Shown here one piece after another: positions 33,993 through 45,309 of a stretch of DNA of 64,000 nt. The notes under the pieces were generated by a model. The model did not search any database, was not told the DNA's origin, and worked only from the letters and a program-made list of their open reading frames with translations. The first letter of the stretch is position 1, and each line of letters starts with the position of its first letter. Both the position numbers and the translations under genes were made by a program. The stretch spans positions 390,744-454,743 of the forward strand of contig NZ_FNPV01000001.1 in the NCBI RefSeq assembly GCF_900107405.1, in the 5' to 3' direction. Origin of the DNA: Tindallia californiensis (GTDB lineage: Bacteria > Bacillota > Clostridia > Peptostreptococcales > Tindalliaceae).

Positions 33993-35033
33993 CTAGTCAA
34001 TCGTTTCATGCCATGCTTGAAAATCTGGCACTACTTCCTCATGTATTTGCATATAGAAATTCATTGTATCCTGAGCGTTCAGGTAATGAGCAATCAATCC
34101 ACTATTCATAAAATTTTCCTGCAAAGTTTCGTTTTCCGCTGCTTTTTCCATAGCGGCACTAATGCGAGCTACTAGCTCTGGATCTGTTCCTCTAGGTGCA
34201 AAGAGTGAAATGGAATGCGGCTCAGCCGAAGCACTTGATACTTCTGTAATATTTGGTATTTCAGGCATTAGCGGATCTCTATCTACAAGAATCTGCGTAT
34301 TCACTAATACCGTTAAATCTCCTTCTTCATGTAAAGGTCTTGCCGCTGCCAAACTCAAATGACCAACATCCACATGCCCTCCTGTTAAATTCAAAGAAAC
34401 ATCAGCTCCACCTTCAAAAGCAATATAGGTATAGTCCAGCTCATCCTGAGGAAGCATATTTACCGCATAATAATGCATCATACTACCTTCTCCTTGACCA
34501 CCTAGGGTCACTTCACCCGGATTTTCCTGAATGTATTCAATCAACTCTTCCCAGGTTTCCCAGGGAGCTCCTGATCTGGAACCAATACTAAAAGTCGGGC
34601 TTGCCAACATACCTACCGCATCAAAATCTTCAATGGTATATCCGCGATCTCCTATCGCAGGCTCAAAAATAAGCGTCATTGCTTGACTCCAGAAAAACAC
34701 ATTGGAATCCACAGGCTGATTCGCCACATAGTATGCTGCTTCTGAACCCATTCCTCCCGCCATGTTAATAACATCAGCATATATTCCATATTCCCTTAAT
34801 GCTTCTGCCATATAACGAGCAGCAACATCATTTGAACCTCCAGCACCAAATCCTACAATAATATCAATGCTTACATCTTCTTCCGCTGCTGCTCCTTCTA
34901 TTTCCGCTGGTTCTTCAGCTCCATTTGCTGGTGCTGGCTCTTCAACCGTCTCTTCCGCACCTCCGCACCCTGCTAATATCGAAGTAATCATCACAAAAAC
35001 TAGTAGTAGCATCCATTTTTTATTTTTCTTCAT
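33993..35033 (-). CDS. tctC: Tripartite tricarboxylate transporter binding lipoprotein TctC, copy 3
   Basis: 346 residues from the ATG at 35033 (AGGGGGAA site upstream). The signal ends in the lipobox ILAGCG. The fold repeats the other copies: DIIVGFGAGGSNDVAARY, NMAGGMGSEAAYYV, GGQGEGSMMHYY and NLTGGHVDVGHLSLAAA. The central NMAGG replaces NMPGG, a change in the ligand-loop region that may alter specificity. It has its own TTGCAA/TATAAT promoter and is first of the transporter series. Confidence 0.92.
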   Translation of the reverse strand: MKKNKKWMLLLVFVMITSILAGCGGAEETVEEPAPANGAEEPAEIEGAAAEEDVSIDIIVGFGAGGSNDVAARYMAEALREYGIYADVINMAGGMGSEAAYYVANQPVDSNVFFWSQAMTLIFEPAIGDRGYTIEDFDAVGMLASPTFSIGSRSGAPWETWEELIEYIQENPGEVTLGGQGEGSMMHYYAVNMLPQDELDYTYIAFEGGADVSLNLTGGHVDVGHLSLAAARPLHEEGDLTVLVNTQILVDRDPLMPEIPNITEVSSASAEPHSISLFAPRGTDPELVARISAAMEKAAENETLQENFMNSGLIAHYLNAQDTMNFYMQIHEEVVPDFQAWHETID

Positions 35034-35155
35034 CGTATTTCCCCCTGTCTTTCTATTTCTATCACTACTTTGCCTTATCCACTCTCTTTGAACTTTCTTT
35101 ATAAACAAGAGCCACCCCCTTCATGCCATTTTTTATGTCCTTTTGATAATTGCTT

Positions 35156-35184
35156 ATTATACACTCGCCGCTGTATAATTGCAA
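35156..35184 (-). promoter_or_regulatory. Promoter of tctC copy 3
   Basis: TTGCAA (35179-35184) and TATAAT (35156-35161) on the minus strand with a 17-bp spacer. Confidence 0.72.
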
Positions 35185-35282
35185 TATTTTTATAAGTAAA
35201 AATATTCAGTATTTTATTGTTCCACCAAACTACCCTGTCCTTTTTGCACAAAAGACCCAAACATCTCTAAAAGTGTTAATTC

Positions 35283-35302
35283 ATAATAAAGTTTAGTGAA
35301 AA
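35283..35302 (+). repeat. 20-bp repeat, copy 1 (direct)
   Basis: Matches the consensus ATAATAAAGNNTGGTGAAAA with TTTAG in the centre. It is followed by GGAGAGGAA, also seen after copy 3, and by a 12-bp-stem hairpin (GGCTATAATCCC and its complement). Confidence 0.75.
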
Positions 35303-35385
35303 GGAGAGGAAGAGAAAAACGGCTATAATCCCAGTAAACAAAGGGATTATAGCCATAATAATATAATTAATTATTTATTGAAGTA

Positions 35386-35405
35386 ATAATAAAGTTTGGT
35401 GAAAA
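35386..35405 (+). repeat. 20-bp repeat, copy 2 (direct)
   Basis: ATAATAAAGTTTGGTGAAAA, one mismatch from copy 1, followed by a TAGCC...GGCTA hairpin. It starts 103 bp after copy 1. Confidence 0.75.
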
Positions 35406-35463
35406 ATGCAGAGTTTCTAGCCTATAAGAAGGCTAAAAATGTAAAAATAAGTAATAAAAAATG

Positions 35464-35483
35464 ATAATAAAGTGTGGTGAAAA
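35464..35483 (+). repeat. 20-bp repeat, copy 3 (direct)
   Basis: ATAATAAAGTGTGGTGAAAA, 78 bp after copy 2. An AT-rich stretch and an imperfect hairpin around 35535-35580 follow. Confidence 0.75.
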
Positions 35484-35742
35484 TGGAGAGGAATTTCGAC
35501 ATATTCAATTATTTATTTATTGATTTTATAGGCGGATAGAAGTCTATTCTGAGGTCCTCGGAAGGATCTCCTTTCTATGGATTTAGTTATTTATTTATAT
35601 ATTTATTTTCTGTTAAGTTTGCTTTAAACTATTGATTTTACCGTATTTTTAGGTGTAGGGGATGAAAATATTTATTTGTTTTTTTATTTTTTTCTTCCCT
35701 AATACTGGCCTTTCCTCCCCTCCTCGTATTCCCTCCACAACA

Positions 35743-35795
35743 AAAGCCCAGCGTATACTCGCAGCACCTTTCTCTGCAAATACCCGCTGGGCTTT
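35743..35795 (-). terminator. Probable terminator of glmS
   Basis: On the minus strand AAAGCCCAGCG pairs with CGCTGGGCTTT across a loop of about 31 nt and is followed by TTGTTG. It lies about 100 bp past the glmS stop codon, overlapping the last tandem repeat. Confidence 0.5.
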
Positions 35796-35851
35796 CACTA
35801 ATCTTTATTATTTTTCACCATTCTTTATTCTTATTCACCAGTCTTTATTAT
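35792..35851 (-). repeat. Three tandem 20-bp repeats (copies 4-6, inverted)
   Basis: On the minus strand three units abut exactly: 35832-35851 ATAATAAAGACTGGTGAATA, 35812-35831 AGAATAAAGAATGGTGAAAA and 35792-35811 ATAATAAAGATTAGTGAAAG. They are the same repeat family as copies 1-3 in opposite orientation. The period of 20 bp, about two helical turns, would place sites on one face of the DNA. Confidence 0.8.
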
Positions 35852-35897
35852 GATTCGACAAAAAGAGAAAGATTCGGGTCTTTTGACATAACTATCT

Positions 35898-37727
35898 CTA
35901 TTCTACCGTCACAGATTTAGCTAAATTCTTTGGTTTATCAACGTCCGCTCCTCTTGCAACTGCCATATAATAGGAAAAAAGTTGCAAAGGTACTACCGAA
36001 AGAACTGGCGAAAGGATATCCAGTGTATCTGGTACAGAAAAAACAACGTCCGCTGACTGTTGTATTTCTTCTTCGAGAGACGCTTTTGTTACGGCTATAA
36101 CGTAGGCTCCTCTAGCTTTTACCTCTTTCATATTCGATACCATTTTATCATAAAGTGGTTCTTGTGTTGCCATCGCAACTACCAAGGTTCCTTTTTCCAA
36201 TAAAGCAATGGTTCCATGTTTTAATTCTCCAGCGGCAATCGCTTCAGAATGTACATAGGAAATTTCTTTTAATTTAAGCGATCCTTCTCTAGCTGTATAA
36301 TCATCAAGTCCACGTCCAATATAAAAAGCATGATGTTGATGAATCTGTTTATTTGCTAATTCTTTAATTTTCTCCTGATGGTCTAATATTTGCTGAATTT
36401 TAGACGGTAATTCTTTTAGTTCCTCTACAATCTTCACTATGTCTTCATGAGGCATCTGTGCTCTTAACTCAGCCATTTTTAATCCTATCAAGTAAAGAGC
36501 CATCACTTGTGTAATGTAAGCTTTTGTGGATGCCACCGCAATCTCAGGCCCTGCCCAGGTGTAAAAAACATCTTGTGCTTCTCTAGAGATTCGACTCCCT
36601 ACCACATTGGTGACCGTCATCACATGAGCACCTTTTCCTTTAGCTTCTCTAAGCGCTGCTAAGGTATCGGCGGTTTCTCCTGATTGACTGACCGCAATAA
36701 CCAATGTTCTTTCATCGACAAAAGGATCTCTGTAACGAAACTCTGAGGCGATTTCTACTTCAACAGGGATTCGTACAAATTTTTCAATCGCTGCTTTTCC
36801 AACTAAACCTGCATGCCAAGCGGTTCCACAAGCAATGATAATTATTTTCTTAAGATGATTCAATTGCTCCGGTGTTAAACTTAATTCATCCAATAAAATG
36901 CGGTTTTCATCATCTAAGCGTGGCATCAAGGTATCCCGAACCGCTTTAGGCTGTTCGTACATTTCTTTCAACATAAAATGCTCGTATCCACCCTTTTCAG
37001 CTGATTCTAGATCCCAAGTGACTTTGTATATGCTTCTTTCCACCGGCATGCCCAACTCGTCAAAAATATCGATATTGTCTTTGGTAAGGACTGCCATTTC
37101 TCCATCCTCAAGAAAATATACATCTCTGGTATATTTCAAAAGCGCCGGTATATCTGATGCAATATAATTTTCACCTTGTCCAATCCCTACTACAAGAGGG
37201 CTATCTTTTCGAACAGCTACCATCTTATTCGGTTCGTCTTTGCAGATAACACCAATGGCATAGGCGCCTTCCATCCGATGGACAGCCTTTTGTACTGCTT
37301 GAATAAGATCCCCTTCATAGTAATGCTCTATAAGATGAGCTATCACTTCCGTATCCGTCTCAGTAGTGAATTCAGCTCCCAAGGTACTTAACCATTCTTT
37401 TAGCCTCATATAATTTTCAATAATCCCATTATGCACCACTGCAATTTTCCCGCCATAACTGGAATGAGGATGGGCATTAATATCATTCGGCTCTCCATGA
37501 GTTGCCCACCGGGTGTGACCGATACCTAGTGTTCCAGGAACCCGATGTTTATTAAGATGCTCTTCTAGCACAGCCAGCCTCCCTTTGAATTTTTTTACCG
37601 CAATTCCTTGATCCGTATAGATTGCAACTCCAGCAGAATCATAACCTCTATACTCTAACTTCTGTAGCCCTTCTATTAAGATGGGAGCTGTTTGCTGCTC
37701 TCCAATATATCCAACAATGCCACACAT
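35898..37727 (-). CDS. glmS: Glutamine-fructose-6-phosphate aminotransferase (isomerizing)
   Basis: 609 residues, full length. The N-terminal glutaminase begins MCGIVGYIG with the nucleophile Cys2, and GHTRWATHG and HNGIIENY follow. Two SIS domains contain ACGTAWHAG and SQSGETADT; the C-terminal AKSVTVE closes the synthase site. It makes glucosamine-6-phosphate for cell-wall amino sugars. A glmS ribozyme lies in its leader, so its mRNA is cleaved when glucosamine-6-phosphate is high. glmM, the next enzyme of the pathway, lies upstream on the same strand. Confidence 0.97.
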   Translation of the reverse strand: MCGIVGYIGEQQTAPILIEGLQKLEYRGYDSAGVAIYTDQGIAVKKFKGRLAVLEEHLNKHRVPGTLGIGHTRWATHGEPNDINAHPHSSYGGKIAVVHNGIIENYMRLKEWLSTLGAEFTTETDTEVIAHLIEHYYEGDLIQAVQKAVHRMEGAYAIGVICKDEPNKMVAVRKDSPLVVGIGQGENYIASDIPALLKYTRDVYFLEDGEMAVLTKDNIDIFDELGMPVERSIYKVTWDLESAEKGGYEHFMLKEMYEQPKAVRDTLMPRLDDENRILLDELSLTPEQLNHLKKIIIIACGTAWHAGLVGKAAIEKFVRIPVEVEIASEFRYRDPFVDERTLVIAVSQSGETADTLAALREAKGKGAHVMTVTNVVGSRISREAQDVFYTWAGPEIAVASTKAYITQVMALYLIGLKMAELRAQMPHEDIVKIVEELKELPSKIQQILDHQEKIKELANKQIHQHHAFYIGRGLDDYTAREGSLKLKEISYVHSEAIAAGELKHGTIALLEKGTLVVAMATQEPLYDKMVSNMKEVKARGAYVIAVTKASLEEEIQQSADVVFSVPDTLDILSPVLSVVPLQLFSYYMAVARGADVDKPKNLAKSVTVE

Positions 37728-38070
37728 ATAATAAATGACTCCTTTCGACGTTCAGAACATTTTGATTTTATTTTTACTGTTTTCATTTATCTTCTGCACA
37801 AAAATCAGACCTCTGACAAGCTGTCACAGGTATTCACCCGAAGCACTTTGTACTGCCAATCACTTGCCAGCTTTGTCGCTTCTTTTTCGGTGGTGAAGTC
37901 ACCGCAGGGCATCCGCCGATCAGTCGATACTCCCTGTCCCTCGTCAACTCATCATTAACTCTATGAGTCCAGGCGCTTGGTATAGCTATTTAGTTGTAGG
38001 TAAAGACACAGCACCACCCCTTTCAAAGTACTGATTTCCGAATATTTCTTGCAAGACGATTGTTCAAAAC
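37728..38070. other. Intergenic region holding the glmS ribozyme
   Basis: The 343-bp gap between glmM and glmS is almost entirely the ribozyme (about 37808-37980) plus an upstream stretch in which I see no clear -35/-10 pair. Confidence 0.7.
37808..37980 (-). ncRNA. glmS self-cleaving ribozyme/riboswitch
   Basis: On the minus strand the cleavage-site context A-GCGCC (37972-37977) is followed by TGGACT, then GTTGACGAGG, GTATCGAC, the strongly conserved GGCGGATGCCC and GCGGTGACTTCACC. This is the conserved order of glmS ribozyme cores P1-P2.2. A TGACAGCTTGTCA hairpin lies at the 3' side. Glucosamine-6-phosphate acts as cofactor for self-cleavage, lowering glmS mRNA. Confidence 0.95.
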
Positions 38071-39417
38071 TTAGCCTAATCTTTTCTGTATTGTATCTGC
38101 TAATCCTCGTGCCATACTGTTTAGTTCTTCCTGATTTTCACCTTCCAGCATCACCCTTACCAAGGCTTCTGTTCCTGAAGGCCTTATCAGAATTCGTCCC
38201 TTGCCATCCATTTTTGATTCCAACAAACTTATTTCTTTACAGATTTCCGGATCATTCAAATACTCATGCTTTTTGCTGTTTTCCACCTTTGCATTCACCA
38301 AAACTTGTGGATAACTTTTCATCACCGATGCCAATTGTGATAGAGGCTCTTTCTTCTCTAGCAATAAACTAGCTAACATCAGTGAAGTTAATAACCCATC
38401 TCCTGTTGTGCTTTGCTCTGAATAGATAATATGGCCTGATTGTTCGCCACCCAGAACAAAGTTAGATTTTTTCATTTCTTCAATGACGTATCGATCGCCT
38501 ACTTTTGTGCGAACTAATTTACATCCATGTTCTTTAAGGGCCAATTCCAGTCCCAGATTACTCATAACCGTTGTCACCAACGTATTGTGGGGTAGCTTGT
38601 TTTTTTCTTTTAGCCTTAGTGCCAATAATGCCATAATCTTATCCCCATCGACCATAGCTCCTTTTTCATCTACAGCAATAAGTCGATCCGCATCCCCATC
38701 ATAAGCAAAACCAAAATGACTATTGGTTTCCACCACTTTTTTCTGAAGATTTTTTACATAAGTAGAACCACTGTCTTTATTAATATTTAATCCGTCAGGC
38801 TGGTCATTAATCACATGTATTTTTGCTCCTAGCGCCGCAAATACTTCTGGCGCAATACGAAAAGCGGCTCCATTAGCTGTGTCTATCGTAATTGTAAAAG
38901 AGCTATAATCTCCAGCAGCACTTTCTTTTAGGTGTTTCACGTATTGGTCAACATCCACTTCCTTTTGCCGCCATTTCCCCATATTTTTCGATTCAACGCT
39001 AGTACTCATTTTGATAGGATCTTTCATCATTTCTTCTATCTTATCTTCTAATTGATCGTCTAACTTAAAACCTTCACTGTTAAAAAATTTTATCCCATTA
39101 TACTCCGCCGGATTATGAGAAGCGGAAATCATCACGCCACAGGAAGCTTGGGTGCTTTTTGTTAAGTATGCAACACCTGGTGTTGGTATAACGCCAACAG
39201 ACGCTACATCGACACCCATACTAAAAAAACCGGCACTCAGAGAGGCCTCCAGCATATCACAGGATCTTCGAGTGTCCTTTCCAATAATCACCATAGGTTT
39301 ATGAAATGTTTCCAGCATTACACCAGCACAAGCTTTAGCCATTTTATAGGCCCTTTCTGCTGTCAATTCTTCCCCCGCAATGCCTCGAACCCCGTCCGTC
39401 CCAAAGAGTCTCGCCAT
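38071..39417 (-). CDS. glmM: Phosphoglucosamine mutase
   Basis: 448 residues. The start MARLFGTDGVRGIAGEELT is typical. The catalytic phosphoserine loop is ISASHNPAEYNG, the metal loop is DGDADRL, the sugar-binding loop GGEQSGH, and the phosphate-binding end RPSGTEALVRVM. It converts glucosamine-6-phosphate to glucosamine-1-phosphate for UDP-GlcNAc synthesis. It lies just upstream of glmS on the same strand, a pathway pair. Confidence 0.97.
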   Translation of the reverse strand: MARLFGTDGVRGIAGEELTAERAYKMAKACAGVMLETFHKPMVIIGKDTRRSCDMLEASLSAGFFSMGVDVASVGVIPTPGVAYLTKSTQASCGVMISASHNPAEYNGIKFFNSEGFKLDDQLEDKIEEMMKDPIKMSTSVESKNMGKWRQKEVDVDQYVKHLKESAAGDYSSFTITIDTANGAAFRIAPEVFAALGAKIHVINDQPDGLNINKDSGSTYVKNLQKKVVETNSHFGFAYDGDADRLIAVDEKGAMVDGDKIMALLALRLKEKNKLPHNTLVTTVMSNLGLELALKEHGCKLVRTKVGDRYVIEEMKKSNFVLGGEQSGHIIYSEQSTTGDGLLTSLMLASLLLEKKEPLSQLASVMKSYPQVLVNAKVENSKKHEYLNDPEICKEISLLESKMDGKGRILIRPSGTEALVRVMLEGENQEELNSMARGLADTIQKRLG

Positions 39418-39530
39418 GCAACATCTTCCTCCTCTATTTCATCACTAGTCAGTTTATTGTAGCATAATGGTTGGCAAAACACAATGTAGCCGTATTCCTC
39501 CATCTTTCCATCCAAGTTTATCATTGAAGA

Positions 39531-39561
39531 AAAAAAGTGCAAGTCCTTGTAAGACTCGCAC
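39531..39561 (-). terminator. Intrinsic terminator after the PFOR gene
   Basis: On the minus strand GTGCGAGTC and GACTTGCAC (a G-T pair inside) enclose TTACAAG and are followed by TTTTTTT. Confidence 0.85.
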
Positions 39562-39594
39562 CTTTCCTTTGTTTTTTATAGGTTACTGATATTT

Positions 39595-43449
<3,855 letters not shown>

Positions 43450-44040
43450 ATGCATAATAATGATTTTTATTCCGTCCCATTGTCTTATCAACACTTAGCA
43501 AGTAGATTTTTCTCAGATAAGGTAAATGATCACGAGATGCGTGTGATGCATTATTCTTTATTCATATTCGATGCTATTAAAGCAGAATTTTCAATTGGCC
43601 CTAAAGAGCGACATCTACTTTATCTTAGCGCTATGCTTCATGATATTGGTTATGAAATCAGTGCAAAAAAACATGATTCCCATACGTTTTCCATTATAAA
43701 AAACGATCCATTTTTTAATTGCATCCCTCATCCAGAGCGTTTAATGTTAGCACTAATTGCCGGTGGGCATAGAAAAAAAATCAGTTCTGAAATTCGTCTA
43801 TTAAGCATAACGAATCAGCTGATTGTAAATCAATTAGCCGCTATTCTTCGTATTGCCGATGCGATTGATTATCCCCGAGATAGAGAGCTTCGTATCACTC
43901 ATATTCAATTGCATTCTAATTTTTTGGAAATACATTTTATCACGCCAGTCTTTGATGTGGTTCAAACACGTATTGAGAAAAAATCTTCTTTGTTTAAAGA
44001 AACATTCGACCGCTCCCTCAAACTCTGCAAAAGTGTTTAG
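43450..44040 (+). CDS. HD-domain protein
   Basis: 196 residues without membrane segments. A metal-binding HD pattern is visible: a first His in NDHEMRVMHYSL, the HD pair in AMLHDIGYEIS, His in KHDSHTFSI, and a later RIADAIDYPRD that fits the final Asp. It resembles the HD domain found at the end of some Ppx/GppA-type exopolyphosphatases and should be a phosphohydrolase; the substrate is unknown. The ATG has GAGAGGTG upstream. A hairpin and T-run sit right before the gene in its leader. Confidence 0.75.
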   Translation: MHNNDFYSVPLSYQHLASRFFSDKVNDHEMRVMHYSLFIFDAIKAEFSIGPKERHLLYLSAMLHDIGYEISAKKHDSHTFSIIKNDPFFNCIPHPERLMLALIAGGHRKKISSEIRLLSITNQLIVNQLAAILRIADAIDYPRDRELRITHIQLHSNFLEIHFITPVFDVVQTRIEKKSSLFKETFDRSLKLCKSV

Positions 44041-44136
44041 ACTTTTCGGTCTATATGTCTATTTTCCGTATGGATTGGACATCTTCATCTTTTTCTGATA
44101 TCATGGCGACAAACTTATTAATAAAGGAGCGATCCC

Positions 44137-44883
44137 ATGGATCAGAAACAAGTATTAGCTATTGTAGAAGGTAGAGAAATTACTCAAGAAGATCTTGAGC
44201 TTGTTATTCAAAGTCTCAACCCACAACAGGCGAATCAGTTCCAAACAGAAGATGGAAAAAAACGATTATTACAGGAACTGGTAAATCAAGAATTGATTTA
44301 CCTAGATGCTGTTGAAAATGGAGTAGAGTCAAACCTTGATTATCAAAGAGCTTTAAAGAAAATGAAAGACAATTTTTTGAAACAATATGCGATGAACGCC
44401 ATGTTCCAAAAAGCCGAAGTGTCCGAAGAAGAAATCGAACAGTTTTATAAGGATCATCCGGAGCAATTCCAGCAACCTGCTCAAACGAAAGCAAGCCATA
44501 TCTTAGTTGATGATGAGGATGCGGCCATTAAGATAAAGAACGAACTTAATGAGGGTGCTTCTTTTGAAGAAAAGGCTAAAGAAGCTTCCGGTTGCCCTTC
44601 TAGTCAAAAGGGTGGAGATCTTGGGTATTTTCCTAAGGGAAAAATGGTTCCTGAGTTCGAAGAAGCTGCAATGGAACTAAATCCTGGCGAAATCAGCGAA
44701 CCGGTTAAAACTCAGTTCGGATTTCATATTATTAAAGTGGTTGACCGAAAAGAAGGTAGCACCAGCAAGTTAGAAGATGTTAAAGATCAGTTGCAACAAC
44801 ATTTAGCCGCCCAAAAACAACAATCTATTTATTTAGAAACAGTGAACAGCCTAAAAGACAAGTATAAAGTGGAAATAAAATAA
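44137..44883 (+). CDS. Parvulin-type peptidyl-prolyl isomerase, cytoplasmic form
   Basis: 248 residues. A SurA/PrsA-like N-terminal helical part (residues about 1-115, with ALKKMKDNFLKQYAM) precedes a parvulin domain: TKASHILVDDEDAAIKI, GASFEEKAKEASGCPSSQKGGDLGYF and PVKTQFGFHIIKV. There is no signal peptide or lipobox at the start (MDQKQVLAIVEGREI), unlike exported PrsA, so it should act as a chaperone or isomerase in the cytoplasm. It has an AAAGGAG site and is followed by a bidirectional terminator. Confidence 0.9.
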   Translation: MDQKQVLAIVEGREITQEDLELVIQSLNPQQANQFQTEDGKKRLLQELVNQELIYLDAVENGVESNLDYQRALKKMKDNFLKQYAMNAMFQKAEVSEEEIEQFYKDHPEQFQQPAQTKASHILVDDEDAAIKIKNELNEGASFEEKAKEASGCPSSQKGGDLGYFPKGKMVPEFEEAAMELNPGEISEPVKTQFGFHIIKVVDRKEGSTSKLEDVKDQLQQHLAAQKQQSIYLETVNSLKDKYKVEIK

Positions 44884-44892
44884 TTTTCGAAT

Positions 44893-44932
44893 AAAAAGAA
44901 CCTCTCTTCTTGTTTAAGAGAGGTTCTTTTTA
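44893..44932 (+). terminator. Bidirectional intrinsic terminator
   Basis: AAAAGAACCTCTCTT and AAGAGAGGTTCTTTT are perfect arms with a 7-nt loop, between the isomerase gene and the convergent selenoprotein candidate. Confidence 0.9.
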
Positions 44933-45220
44933 ATAAGCGATATCTACTCCATCAATGGTTATTTCATATGTGAAAAAGAATTTTCTCAGATCCATATGAA
45001 CCGTATTTCTCTTGAATTTAATTTCTTTATCGATATATACAGTAATGGTATCTGTCAGGTAAGCTTTATATTTCTCTTCATTTTTAGGTTTTTCTTCCTT
45101 CACCGAAGGCAAGTTAGGACCTAATCAACAACGTTTGATTTCAACTTGATCAACCGTTAAATTTCCAATCGCTTTTTTGGCTAAATATTTTTTCAGTTTC
45201 TCTGTCATCAGGATGTTCAC
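44930..45220 (-). CDS. Probable selenoprotein of the small CC/CU-motif family, with in-frame UGA
   Basis: Reading through one in-frame TGA (45125-45127) gives a 96-residue protein. The start is a GTG at 45220 with AAGGAG 7 nt upstream; the TGA is codon 32, directly after a cysteine, giving KRC-Sec-LGPNLPSV. Downstream the frame continues with protein-like content (EKYKAYLTDTITVYI, then KFFFTYEITIDG). I recall a family of small proteins with a CC or C-Sec motif matching this layout. A hairpin 20 nt after the UGA (stem CCUUC/GAAGG, loop GGU, lower stem UUAGGU/ACCUAA) fits a bacterial SECIS. Function is unknown, probably redox. The alternative is two pseudogene fragments split by a stop. Confidence 0.75.
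45080..45127 (-). promoter_or_regulatory. Candidate SECIS element directing Sec insertion at the UGA
   Basis: Minus strand from the TGA: UUAGGU ... CUU-G-CCUUC GGU GAAGG-AAG ... ACCUAA. An upper 5-bp stem with a GGU apical loop begins 15 nt after the UGA, within the usual bacterial SECIS distance, with two further supporting stems. Confidence 0.7.
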
Positions 45221-45309
45221 AACCTCACTCCTTCCATGTCCTCTTTCGCGTAACTCTTCACCTTTTATCTTCTGTATTTCCCTGTCAACCCTTTCTATAA
45301 ACAGGTTTT

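Larger units (their letters stand above)
35034..35897. other. Repeat- and hairpin-rich AT-rich intergenic region, no gene
   Basis: 864 bp between glmS (which ends here) and tctC copy 3. It holds the tctC3 promoter, three dispersed and three tandem 20-bp repeats, several hairpins (35321-35354, 35413-35431 and 35743-35795) and a very AT-rich core at about 35500-35700 (runs of ATTT). No frame shows coding character. Its function is unknown. Confidence 0.8.

Noticed and set aside
35283..35851. CRISPR array
   Set aside because: The repeats are only 20 bp, either widely spaced with unequal intervals or directly abutting without spacers, and no cas gene is present.
44930..45112. Stand-alone 60-residue protein starting at a TTG
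   Set aside because: The start has no ribosome site and sits inside the putative SECIS stem; the longer reading through the TGA explains both the upstream ribosome site and the hairpin.
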